From CANMIH01 sp049116335 (GTDB lineage Bacteria > Pseudomonadota > Alphaproteobacteria > Rhodobacterales > Rhodobacteraceae), in assembly GCA_049116335.1 (NCBI GenBank), contig JAGDYZ010000012.1, positions 1 to 64,000 of the forward strand: 64,000 nt of DNA, written 5' to 3'. The notes beneath the pieces are model-generated. The model saw only the letters and a program-made list of their open reading frames with translations, was not told where the DNA came from and ran no database searches. This document shows positions 16,143-24,791 of the stretch, in pieces. Numbering within the stretch: position 1 is the first letter of the stretch; the number at the start of each line of letters is the position of its first letter. The position numbers and the translations under genes are program-made.

Positions 16143-16350
16143 TGTGTTACCCTCTCCCTGCGTGAGCACGCTAGCACCCGATTTACAATTTGCAACAAAC
16201 CTATTTTGAAATTGCATATTTGTTTCCACTGGTACCCGCCCTTCATCACTTCGCCTTCCGTGCTGGTCGGACCCAATGGCGGCGGAACAAGAATGGCTCT
16301 TCGCCTGATCTGATCTTGCTCAGATCTCGGCAACCTGCCATGCAACACCC

Positions 16351-16950
16351 ATGACCGACAGCTCTCCCCTCTCCCGCCAGATGGCCTTTTTGATTGAGGC
16401 CGATCGTCTGAAATCCGTGACTCGTGCCACCACCCTCTGTGATGGCTCGCGTTTTGAAAACAGCGCCGAACACAGCTGGCATATTGCGCTTTATGCCATG
16501 ACGCTGGCCGATCACGCGCCCGAGGGCTGTGACATTGGCAAGGTCATCCAGATGTTGCTTCTGCATGACCTCGTGGAAATCGACGCAGGTGATGCGCCGG
16601 TCTTTGGAGACCACGACATGGCCGCTATTGAGGCCGCAGAACAGGCCGCCGCCGATCGCATCTTTGGCCTGCTGCCCGAAGAACAGGGCGCGCGGTTCCG
16701 GGCGATCTGGGATGAGTTCGAGGCCAATGAAAGCCCCGAGGCGCGTTTTGCCAAATCCATCGACCGCGCCAACCCTCCGGTGCAAAACCTGCAATCCGGG
16801 GGCGGGTCTTGGAAAGATTACAACGTCGACTGGCCCACCTTTGAGGGCCGCATCGGCTCCAAGGTCAAACGGGGTGCCCCTGCCCTCTGGGCCTGGTTGG
16901 CGCCGCGTGCCAAGGCCATGCTAGATCAATTAAGCGCAGCACGGAAATAG
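16351..16950 (+). CDS. HD-domain hydrolase (YfbR/HDDC2-like 5'-deoxynucleotidase)
   Basis: A 199-residue HD-domain phosphohydrolase. Metal-binding residues are visible: first histidine in SAEHSWHIALYAM, His-Asp pair in LLLHDLVEIDAGD, and a downstream Asp in FAKSIDRANPPVQ. The layout matches YfbR/HDDC2 enzymes, which remove phosphate from deoxynucleoside 5'-monophosphates. No ribosome binding site is obvious before ATG 16351. It converges with the sensor kinase gene, 24 bases apart. Confidence 0.85.
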   Translation: MTDSSPLSRQMAFLIEADRLKSVTRATTLCDGSRFENSAEHSWHIALYAMTLADHAPEGCDIGKVIQMLLLHDLVEIDAGDAPVFGDHDMAAIEAAEQAAADRIFGLLPEEQGARFRAIWDEFEANESPEARFAKSIDRANPPVQNLQSGGGSWKDYNVDWPTFEGRIGSKVKRGAPALWAWLAPRAKAMLDQLSAARK

Positions 16951-16974
16951 GGCGCTGCACGCGCGCGGCTCTGG

Positions 16975-19287
16975 TTAGGCCGGGGCAGACACTCTGGCCA
17001 TTGCCGTTTCAACCGCATCGATCAATTCTGATCGGCGCACCGGCTTCATCAGACGGATGTCTTCCGGTCGCAACCCATTGCCATGCACCGTGGCCTCGCT
17101 TGCATAGCCGGACATGAAGATCACCGGCAGATGCGGCCAGGCTTTGCGCAGATCCTTGGCCAGATCGGTGCCCTTGCGCGATCCGGGCATGACGATATCG
17201 GTCAGCAACAGATCAAACGTCGGGTCAGCGGCAAACTTGATATAGGCGTCATCTCCGGTCGTCGCAGTCTCGATCTCATAACCTGCTTTTGAGAGCACAG
17301 TCGTCAGAACATCCAGGACACCGGGTTCGTCTTCGACAAGCAAAAGCCGCGCGCCGGAAGAAACCGACTGAACGGGTTTGTTTTTCTCAGATTGAATCGT
17401 GTCCTGATCTACAGTCAGCGCCCGGAAATAAAGCTTGAAGGTCGTGCCGACACCGGGCTCTGAATAGACCCGTACGGTCCCACCGGACTGTTTCATGAAC
17501 CCTTGAATCATCGACAGCCCCAGACCTGAGCCATGACCCGGTCCTTTGGTGGTAAAGAATGGATCAAAGATTTTCTCTAGATCGGCCTTGGCAATCCCGT
17601 GCCCCGTGTCGGACACAGCCAGCATCACATAGCGGCCGGGATCAATGTCTTCATAGCGGGTGTCCACATATTCCTCATCAATGCGCACATTGGCGGTTTC
17701 CACCGTCAATTTCCCGCCTTGCGGCATGGCATCCCGCGCATTCAGCAAGAGGTTCAGCAAGGCCGATTGGGTTGAATTGGCGTCGGCCTCAGTTTTCCAA
17801 AGACTGGCCAGAAGCGAGGTCTCCATTTCGATGTTTTCCGGCATCACCCGTTCACTCAGCTTCTTGGTCTCAAGCACTTGTTGGTTGAGGCTCAGCGTCA
17901 CAGGCTCCAGCGACGCCTTACGCGCGAAACTGAGCATATTCTTGGTGAGGTCTGCACCACGCATCGCGGCTTCGATGGAAGAGTCGATCATTGCGGAATT
18001 GGCCGGATCAGTGGGGTCATCTTTCACCAGCTCGAGGTTGCCCAAAATCACCGCAAGCAGGTTGTTGAAATCATGCGCGACACCACCGGTCAGGTTGCCC
18101 ACGGTTTCCATTTTCTGGGCATGGCGCAATCGCTCTTCCAACTCGATGGTATCGGTCATGTCTTGTAGAATGCCCACAAGCCCAACCACGACGCCCTCAT
18201 CATCATATTGAACTTCCGCGCGTTGAGACACGGTCATGACAGCCCCATCGGGACGCACCATACGATGGGTAAAACTATACCCATCGTCATTGTCCAGCGC
18301 GTGCAAAATATCCTGCCGCACCTGAACCAGATCCTCAGGATGCACCATATCATAGAAAAATTCGCGCTTGCCGGAGAAGGCCTCCGGATCGACCCCCATC
18401 ATCTCAAGCAGTTCGTGCGACCAAAACAACTGACCTTCTAAGTTGCTATGCCAGCCGCCAATTTTTGCAATGCGTTCGGCCTCTAACAAGCGCCGTTCAC
18501 TTTCCAGAAGCGCCTTGTTGCGATCCAGGAGATCACTTTCCAACGTCAGATTGGCCCGCTTCAACTGATCCGCTTGCGCATAAACCTCGCGGAGGGTCAG
18601 GGTCGCAGCCCGGCGTGCTGCGATGCTCAGCGAGACAAAGGCCACAACGGCACAGATTGTCCGGAAGAGCTGAACCGGTACCCCGAACACCTCAATGAAC
18701 ATATCCTTATCGGGCATCATGTCCCAAAGGCCCGGCACCGGCTCAACCACCAATCCGCCCAATACCGCATAGGCCACCAACGAGCCGCTTAACGAACGTG
18801 TCGCCCAATTGGTGAATTTGGTGCGACGCGCCAGAACCCAGGCCGCGGCAATAGCACCAGGGAATCCGACAAAGTACCGCGATGCTGCGCTGAGCGTCGA
18901 AACCCCCTGCTGAAAGCTCAGCAAGAACACCGAAATCGCCACGCCCGACAACACATAGGCCATCGGCCCAAACAGAAACTGGCTCGCCCGTCCCTCTGCG
19001 ATCAAAATCTCGCGCACTGACCGACGGCCAAATTCAAACAGAGGCAGGAAAGAGACCAGCAAAAAGGCGCTACCCAGAACATCCAACCCTCTATTGTATG
19101 TGCCCTGCGCCAATAACCATGCGTCGTATATTTCCTTCAGCCCGTGTAACACGCCGAACAATCCAAACACCCAAAAATGCTTGGACACAGGCAGGTTACG
19201 CGGATCGCGCGGCTGGATCAGAGACACAGCACCAAGCAGCAGGAAGGCAAATCCATAGATGAGGAAAAGCTCAGGCGTAAGCGACAT
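16975..19287 (-). CDS. Hybrid sensor histidine kinase (7TM region-PAS-HisKA-HATPase-REC)
   Basis: A 770-residue membrane kinase. Seven hydrophobic segments occupy residues 5-225. A coiled linker (235-270) leads to a PAS domain (about 275-385, with HPEDLVQVRQDI and PDGAVMTVSQRAEV). The phosphoacceptor is H405 in LTGGVAHDFNNLLAVI. The ATP-binding domain contains NLLLNARDAMP, DTGHGIAKADLEKIFDPFF and GSGLGLSMI. A C-terminal receiver domain has the phosphorylatable aspartate at about D697 in LLLTDIVMPG and a K in MKPVRR. Signal and output are unknown; no response regulator gene is next to it. It may act as an orphan that hands phosphate to a distant phosphotransfer protein. Confidence 0.95.
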   Translation of the reverse strand: MSLTPELFLIYGFAFLLLGAVSLIQPRDPRNLPVSKHFWVFGLFGVLHGLKEIYDAWLLAQGTYNRGLDVLGSAFLLVSFLPLFEFGRRSVREILIAEGRASQFLFGPMAYVLSGVAISVFLLSFQQGVSTLSAASRYFVGFPGAIAAAWVLARRTKFTNWATRSLSGSLVAYAVLGGLVVEPVPGLWDMMPDKDMFIEVFGVPVQLFRTICAVVAFVSLSIAARRAATLTLREVYAQADQLKRANLTLESDLLDRNKALLESERRLLEAERIAKIGGWHSNLEGQLFWSHELLEMMGVDPEAFSGKREFFYDMVHPEDLVQVRQDILHALDNDDGYSFTHRMVRPDGAVMTVSQRAEVQYDDEGVVVGLVGILQDMTDTIELEERLRHAQKMETVGNLTGGVAHDFNNLLAVILGNLELVKDDPTDPANSAMIDSSIEAAMRGADLTKNMLSFARKASLEPVTLSLNQQVLETKKLSERVMPENIEMETSLLASLWKTEADANSTQSALLNLLLNARDAMPQGGKLTVETANVRIDEEYVDTRYEDIDPGRYVMLAVSDTGHGIAKADLEKIFDPFFTTKGPGHGSGLGLSMIQGFMKQSGGTVRVYSEPGVGTTFKLYFRALTVDQDTIQSEKNKPVQSVSSGARLLLVEDEPGVLDVLTTVLSKAGYEIETATTGDDAYIKFAADPTFDLLLTDIVMPGSRKGTDLAKDLRKAWPHLPVIFMSGYASEATVHGNGLRPEDIRLMKPVRRSELIDAVETAMARVSAPA

Positions 19288-19500
19288 AATTGCGGGCCTT
19301 CTTTTGACGCGCAGCCGCCAACAAATACGCGGCCCTCACATCTATGAAACTTTGGACGATGACAGGGAAATCCTGCGAACTCCCACATAAGAAGTCTACG
19401 CCAGATAAATCACGCGTCAAACGCTTTTATTTCAACGGTTTGTCCAGCAATATCAAGCACCCGATCACCGAAAATTGCGGGCAGACTCAGCGTTTTAGGC

Positions 19501-19926
19501 TCATGTTTCCTGCACTGGCCAATGGCTATTTAAATCTTTCAACCCAGTTTCAATCAATTCGGCCAGCACATCTAAATCAATCTTGGACAGCGCTCCAAGA
19601 TAAAGACAGGATTTCCCCAATTTATGCGGCCCCAGCCGCGAGAGTATTTCCGAATAATCCGAATACCCTGGCATGATATAAACCACCATTTTGGCCTTCC
19701 GAGGCGCAAATCCCGTCGCGAGAAAATCACCTTCTCGGCCGCTGGCATATTGGTAATGATAGCGGCCATATCCGACAATGCTGTCGCCCCAGAGTCGTGG
19801 CTGCAACCCCGTTGTTTCTCGAAACAGCTTATCCAAAACCAAGGCATCCTCGCGGCGGCGCTCAGGTAGAACCTGTTCAAGATATGCCGCCACAGAGTGA
19901 TCTGTCATCACGGTCTTATTGGCCAT
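19501..19926 (-). CDS. DUF1801 domain-containing protein
   Basis: A 141-residue cytoplasmic protein. The domain signature is present: RREDALVLDKLFRETTGLQPRLWGDSIVGYGRYHYQYASGREGD in outline (conserved LWGDSIVGYG and GFAPRKAKMVVYI) and a C-terminal GKSCLYLGALSKID. DUF1801 proteins fold like YdhG/YjhX phosphoribosyl-associated domains with no defined activity. GGAGCGAGGA precedes the ATG. Confidence 0.85.
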   Translation of the reverse strand: MANKTVMTDHSVAAYLEQVLPERRREDALVLDKLFRETTGLQPRLWGDSIVGYGRYHYQYASGREGDFLATGFAPRKAKMVVYIMPGYSDYSEILSRLGPHKLGKSCLYLGALSKIDLDVLAELIETGLKDLNSHWPVQET

Positions 19927-20027
19927 TCCTCGCTCCGGTTTTGACAGGGCATCAAAAGACTACCCTGCCATTACAACACAGATCCAGACATCTGGCGACA
20001 GCCCAATACTACTGCGGTGGTGTACCC

Positions 20028-21422
20028 CTAGAAGTGGATCGCCCGATCCCAGGCATCCAGCACGCTTTCATGCATCATTTCGCTCAAAGTCGGATGCGGG
20101 AAGACTGTGTTCATCAGATCCTCTTCCGTGGTTTCCAGCTGACGCCCAACCACATAGCCCTGGATCAGCTCCGTCACCTCGGCCCCCACCATATGCGCCC
20201 CCAAAAGCGCGCCGGTTTTGGCGTCGAAGACGGTTTTGACCATGCCCTCGGGCTCGCCCAGCGCAATGGCCTTGCCGTTGCCAACAAAGGGGAAACGGCC
20301 AACCTTGATGTCATAGCCCTTGTCTTTGGCTTGAGCCTCGGTCAGCCCCACACTGGCCACCTGAGGGTGGCAATAGGTGCAGCCCGCGATACTGTCCGGA
20401 TCCACCGCATGGGGTTTACCCCCGGCGATCAGCTCGGCCACCATCACACCCTCATGGCTGGCCTTGTGCGCCAACCAGGGCGCACCCGCGACATCACCAA
20501 TGGCATAAAGCCCCGGCACTCCGGTGCGGCAATGCGGATCGGTCACCACATGGGTGCGATCCACCTTCACACCGAGACCTTCAAGCCCCAGCCCTTCCAC
20601 ATTACCAACAATGCCGACGGCAGAAATCACGGTGTCGAATTCTTCCTTGGTGACTTTGCCACCCTGCTCGATATGCGCCGTGACCTTACCCTTACCGCGA
20701 TCCAACTGCTTGACCATGGTCTTTTCGCGAATGGTCATGCCCTGTTTGACAAACTGCTTTTTGGCAAAGGCGCTGATCTCGGCATCTTCCACCGGCAACA
20801 CCCGATCCATGACCTCAACCACCGTCGTATCCGCGCCCAGTGTGTTGTAGAAACTGGCAAACTCAATACCGATCGCCCCCGACCCAATCACCAACAGCTT
20901 TTTGGGCATCCGCGGCGGCATCAGCGCGTGTTTATAGGTCCAGACCAGATCACCATCCGCCTCAAGCCCCGGCAGTTCCCGCGCCCGCGCCCCAGTGGCC
21001 AGCACAATGTTGGATGCCTGAAGCTCTTGAACACCCTTGTCGGTCTTGACCGAAACGCGCCCCTGGGCTGGCAGGCTGGCCTCGCCCATCACAACAGTGA
21101 CTTTGTTTTTCTTCAGAAGATGCCCAACACCGGAATTGAGCTGTTTCGCCACCCCACGGGAGCGTTTGACCACAGCTTCCAGATCATAATCGATGCCTTC
21201 TGCCTTCAGTCCAAATTCCTTGGCCCGGTGCATCAGATGAAACACCTCTGAGGACCGCAAGAGCGCCTTGGTCGGGATACAGCCCCAGTTCAGGCAAATG
21301 CCGCCCATATGTTCGCGTTCGACCACGGCCACCTTCAGACCAAGCTGCGCGCCTCGAATGGCGGCAACATAGCCTCCGGGGCCGGCCCCGATCACAATCA
21401 TATCAAAGCTTTGAGTGCTCAT
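20028..21422 (-). CDS. lpdA: Dihydrolipoyl dehydrogenase (E3)
   Basis: FAD- and NAD-dependent disulfide oxidoreductase that reoxidises lipoyl groups of 2-oxoacid dehydrogenase complexes. It has 464 residues, with FAD motif IGAGPGGYVAA, the redox pair in GGICLNWGCIPTKALL (CxxxxC), NAD motif VIGSGAIGIEF and the C-terminal FPHPTLSEMMHESV that supplies the catalytic histidine. The CLNWGCIPTKAL form is the one usual for pyruvate-dehydrogenase-type E3 in alphaproteobacteria. No E1 or E2 gene is in the window. GGGAGAGG precedes the ATG. Confidence 0.95.
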   Translation of the reverse strand: MSTQSFDMIVIGAGPGGYVAAIRGAQLGLKVAVVEREHMGGICLNWGCIPTKALLRSSEVFHLMHRAKEFGLKAEGIDYDLEAVVKRSRGVAKQLNSGVGHLLKKNKVTVVMGEASLPAQGRVSVKTDKGVQELQASNIVLATGARARELPGLEADGDLVWTYKHALMPPRMPKKLLVIGSGAIGIEFASFYNTLGADTTVVEVMDRVLPVEDAEISAFAKKQFVKQGMTIREKTMVKQLDRGKGKVTAHIEQGGKVTKEEFDTVISAVGIVGNVEGLGLEGLGVKVDRTHVVTDPHCRTGVPGLYAIGDVAGAPWLAHKASHEGVMVAELIAGGKPHAVDPDSIAGCTYCHPQVASVGLTEAQAKDKGYDIKVGRFPFVGNGKAIALGEPEGMVKTVFDAKTGALLGAHMVGAEVTELIQGYVVGRQLETTEEDLMNTVFPHPTLSEMMHESVLDAWDRAIHF

Positions 21423-21489
21423 TTGCCTCTCCCTGACTGGCGCATTGACCCGACGCTAACGGATCAGCTCCGCAAGGGCAATGCACCCC

Positions 21490-21543
21490 GGCCGCGCCTT
21501 GGCGGCGGTGGGAGGGTGGGTGGGCCGTCGCCAAGGCGTGGCC
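21490..21543. repeat. 15-bp hairpin enclosing a canonical G-quadruplex motif
   Basis: Arms at 21490-21504 and 21529-21543 pair over 15 bp with one G-T mismatch; the inner 10 bp (CGCCTTGGCG with CGCCAAGGCG) are perfect. The loop on the plus strand holds GGG-A-GGG-T-GGG-T-GGG at 21510-21524. This fits the G3N1G3N1G3N1G3 pattern of very stable parallel quadruplexes. It lies between the lpd gene (starts at 21422) and the DUF924 gene (ends at 21561), both on the minus strand, so the G-rich strand is the template strand. It may be one copy of a dispersed intergenic repeat. Confidence 0.75.
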
Positions 21544-21560
21544 CTACCCAGAATTCAAAC

Positions 21561-22145
21561 TCAGGCGGCCTGTGGGCCCTGAAGGGTACGCAGTGTTTCT
21601 CCATAGCCCCCCGCCGCAATATAGGCGGTTTCGGCTGCGGTAAATTTGCGGCCCAACGCTTCATTGCGATAGGGGAAGCGACCAAATTGACGGATCACCT
21701 CACGATGCACCTTGGCATGCAGCAGATTCCCGTCACCACCCTCGGGCATCCGCTCTTTCATCAGACGCACGCAACGATCCTGATCACACAGGTTCTCAGA
21801 ATGCATCAAAGGCATATAGAAAAACTGCCGCGCAGGTTCTGAAATTTTCAGATCCCATCCGCGGTGGATGGCCTGCTTCACCGCCGACAGGGCCAGCCGA
21901 TCCGTAGAAAAGGCTTTGGCCTCACCCCGGAACATATTGCGCGGGAATTGATCCAACAGGATCGAATATGCGAGGACACCTTCGGGGCTGGTTAGCCAGA
22001 GCGCATAGCGCCCCTCCTTCGCGGCCGCCCAATCACCCATAAATCTCTCACGGATCTGCGCATCCAACGCGTCATCGTGTTTGTACCATCCCTCTGGCTC
22101 CACATCGTGTAGCCAGAATTGCAGGATTTCCTGCGGCGTCGCCAT
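21561..22145 (-). CDS. DUF924 family protein
   Basis: A 194-residue cytoplasmic, helical protein. Family features are ILQFWLHDVEPEGWYKHDDALD, SPEGVLAYSILLDQFPRNMFR and FFYMPLMHSENLCDQDR, ending near FPYRNEALGRKFTAAE. DUF924 proteins have an alpha-alpha superhelix related to TPR folds and no established activity. ATG 22145 is preceded by GAGGAG with good spacing; an in-frame start at 22169 is weaker. Confidence 0.9.
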   Translation of the reverse strand: MATPQEILQFWLHDVEPEGWYKHDDALDAQIRERFMGDWAAAKEGRYALWLTSPEGVLAYSILLDQFPRNMFRGEAKAFSTDRLALSAVKQAIHRGWDLKISEPARQFFYMPLMHSENLCDQDRCVRLMKERMPEGGDGNLLHAKVHREVIRQFGRFPYRNEALGRKFTAAETAYIAAGGYGETLRTLQGPQAA

Positions 22146-22260
22146 GCCTGTTCTCCTCAAATGCGCCACCTACTGTGTAATAAAAGTGTTACACAGCCCA
22201 AGGCGCTGTTCCTAGTAACAAATTCTGTCATATCCTGACACAACCTCACCGAGTCTTGCG

Positions 22261-23526
22261 TCAGGTCTGTTCCTCTTCGTTTTCGGCCTCTTCGGCCACT
22301 TCGATCGCGTATTCCTGCGCCAGATCCATGGCCACGGGCGTCGCCGACGGGCTAATGGGCGCATAGACGCTGGTGTCGCCAACATTCGGCGAGGCACGCT
22401 GCGTCATACGGAACAGCGCATAGAGCGAAATTGCGGCCATCAGAGCCATGATCAGGACAAAGAATCCCGGAGGCCCAACGACCTGCATCGCATAACCAAT
22501 CACCAGCGGTCCGGTGATGGCTCCGACGCCATTCACAAACAACAACCCCGCTGAGGCGCTGGCCATGTCATCCGTGTTGAGAAAGTCATTTGTGTAGGCA
22601 ATCAACAAGGAATACAGAGGGTTAGATGTCCCGCCGATGATGAAGGCCGAGACGCAGAGCGCCCAGAAATATCCGCCCATGACCGTGGCAATTGCCGCCG
22701 CACCTGCGCCTAGCCCAGCAACGATCATAATCAGCCAACGACGGTCCATACGATCCGACATCCGCCCCAAAGGGTATTGGAACAACATCGCGCCAACATA
22801 AAACGAGGCGATAAAGATCGAGATCTGCCCCAGTTCAAGTCCGGCCTGCGTCGCATAGACCGCGCCCATACCAAACTGCGCCGCAAAAATGCCGCCCAGC
22901 AGGAACATGCCGACCATGCCAAGCGGGGATACATCATAAAGCTCGCGCAGTGTCATGGGCTTGGTCGCCTCAAACGCCGGTGTAGGTGTGATCGACAACA
23001 AAATCGGTGCGAAGGAAATCGAAACCAAGACCGAGGGAATGATAAACAGCAGATATCCGCTGGCGTCTGGCACGACCAACAAGCCCTGTGCAAGAATAAT
23101 ACCCATCATCTGAACAATCATATAGGCCGACAGGGTCTGACCACGTGTTTCGTTGGTTGCCGCGTTGTTCAGCCAGCTTTCCGCCGTCACATAGACACCG
23201 CAGAAACAAAACCCGATGACACAGCGTCCAAGCGTCCAGGCGATGGGATCCTGAAAGGTTGGGAACATGATCAGAACAGCCGAGACAAACGAGCCCAGCG
23301 CCGCAAATACCCGCACATGGCCCACGCGACGGATCATGTTTGGCACCATCCGCGACGCAAACAGGAAGCCGGCGAAATAGCCCGACATCACCATCGACAT
23401 GACCGGGGCGGAAAACCCCGCTTCGGCCCCCCGGACACCCAACAATGAGCCTTGAAGGCCATTGCCCAGCATCAACAACAACATGCCCAACAAAAGGGCC
23501 CAGGAATTTCTAATGACGTCGATCAT
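22261..23526 (-). CDS. MFS transporter (YcaD-like)
   Basis: A 421-residue polytopic protein with about 12 hydrophobic segments. An MFS loop 8-9 motif is visible as YPLGRMSDRMDRRWLIM, and the N-terminal half has SMVMSGYFAGFLFASRMV and CVIGFCFCGVYVTAESWLNNAA. This resembles the YcaD/YfkF exporter group. The C-terminus is a long acidic tail (EVAEEAENEEEQT). GGAG precedes ATG 23526. Substrate unknown. Confidence 0.9.
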   Translation of the reverse strand: MIDVIRNSWALLLGMLLLMLGNGLQGSLLGVRGAEAGFSAPVMSMVMSGYFAGFLFASRMVPNMIRRVGHVRVFAALGSFVSAVLIMFPTFQDPIAWTLGRCVIGFCFCGVYVTAESWLNNAATNETRGQTLSAYMIVQMMGIILAQGLLVVPDASGYLLFIIPSVLVSISFAPILLSITPTPAFEATKPMTLRELYDVSPLGMVGMFLLGGIFAAQFGMGAVYATQAGLELGQISIFIASFYVGAMLFQYPLGRMSDRMDRRWLIMIVAGLGAGAAAIATVMGGYFWALCVSAFIIGGTSNPLYSLLIAYTNDFLNTDDMASASAGLLFVNGVGAITGPLVIGYAMQVVGPPGFFVLIMALMAAISLYALFRMTQRASPNVGDTSVYAPISPSATPVAMDLAQEYAIEVAEEAENEEEQT

Positions 23527-23716
23527 CGCTCTACTCCGCCGATGTATCAAACCTGTCTACTCACCCTACGCATCTGCGCTGTTTCGAAATCGACCCTTTG
23601 CGGCAAAAAAGGTGTCGGTTTGTCGCATTTTTAAGCACAGCACACAGGCGCGCAGAGAAACCCGGCAAAGGTGACGGTTTCACGAGGGATATTCGACAGA
23701 TTTGTGACCCGGCAGT

Positions 23717-24769
23717 TTATCGCTTGGGGATCAGCAAAGAGGCGTCGCCATAAGAGAAAAACCGATAGCCTTCGCGCAGCGCGTGATCATAGATCTGCAA
23801 AATCCGCTCATGCCCAACAAGAGCGGCTACAAGCATCATCAATGTTGATTTTGGCAGGTGAAAATTGGTCATCAAAGCGTCCGCGACGTGAAAGTCGAAC
23901 CCCGGATAGATGAAGATGTCGGTGACCCCTTCAAAGGGTGCGATCTCACCTGAACGTCCTGCGGTTTCAATCAATCGCAGCGCCGTGGTGCCCACGGGGA
24001 TCACCCGGCCACCTGCCGCCTTGGTGGCGGCGATTTCTCCCGCCGCAGTGGCCGATACTTCGCCCCATTCGCCGTGCATCTTATGGGTGGTGATGTCATC
24101 CACCTTCACCGGCAGAAACGTCCCTGCCCCAACATGAAGCGTCACATGACTGAAGGTGACGCCGTGATCGCCCAGCTTTTGCAGGAGGGCCTCATCAAAA
24201 TGCAATGAAGCCGTCGGGGCCGCTACCGCGCCGGTGTTGGCCGCCCAGACGGTTTGATAGTCGTCTTTGTCCTGCTCATCCGCCGCGCGTTTTGCTGCAA
24301 TGTAAGGTGGTAGTGGCATCGCCCCAGCGGCATTCAATGCTGCATCAAAATCTTCGCCTGTCAGATTGAACTGCAGCAGGCCCTGCCCTTCTTCCCGCGC
24401 AACCATCGTTGCGCTGAGATCCTCGGAGAACCGGACCTCGTCGCCATCGCGCAATTTTTTCAGTGGTTTGATCAGCGCGGCCCAACAGCCATCTGCGCGC
24501 GGTTCCAAAAGGGTGACTTCTATTTTGGCTTCGGTCAGCCCCTGTGCACTTTCACGGCGACGCACGCCGCTTAGACGTGCGGGGATCACCTTGGTGTCAT
24601 TGAGCACCAACCGGTCGCCCGGGCGCAGCCACTGACAGATATCGCGCACCACCGCATCTGTGATATCACCCCCCTCGGCAACCAAAAGACGTGCAGAGGA
24701 CCGGGGTTTTGCCGGTCGGGTTGCGATCAAGGTTTCGGGAAGATCAAAATCGAAATCGCTGAGCTGCAT
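23717..24769 (-). CDS. queA: tRNA preQ1(34) S-adenosylmethionine ribosyltransferase-isomerase QueA
   Basis: Transfers and isomerises the ribosyl part of SAM onto 7-aminomethyl-7-deazaguanine at tRNA position 34, giving epoxyqueuosine. The 350-residue length is typical. Motifs: FDFDLPETLIATRPAKPRSSARLL at the N-terminus in outline, GDRLVLNDTKVIPARLSG, PTASLHFDEALL, THVTLHVGAGTFLPV-like VTLHVGAGTFLPVKVDD, and FHLPKSTLMMLVAALVG at the C-terminus. It starts 22 bases after the YhdP-like gene stop, so both are probably in one operon. Confidence 0.97.
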   Translation of the reverse strand: MQLSDFDFDLPETLIATRPAKPRSSARLLVAEGGDITDAVVRDICQWLRPGDRLVLNDTKVIPARLSGVRRRESAQGLTEAKIEVTLLEPRADGCWAALIKPLKKLRDGDEVRFSEDLSATMVAREEGQGLLQFNLTGEDFDAALNAAGAMPLPPYIAAKRAADEQDKDDYQTVWAANTGAVAAPTASLHFDEALLQKLGDHGVTFSHVTLHVGAGTFLPVKVDDITTHKMHGEWGEVSATAAGEIAATKAAGGRVIPVGTTALRLIETAGRSGEIAPFEGVTDIFIYPGFDFHVADALMTNFHLPKSTLMMLVAALVGHERILQIYDHALREGYRFFSYGDASLLIPKR

Positions 24770-24791
24770 GGTTGTCTCACATGAGGGAAGG

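Noticed and set aside
19797..21251. 484-aa plus-strand ORF
   Set aside because: Antisense to the lpd gene, which is certain from its FAD, NAD and disulfide motifs.
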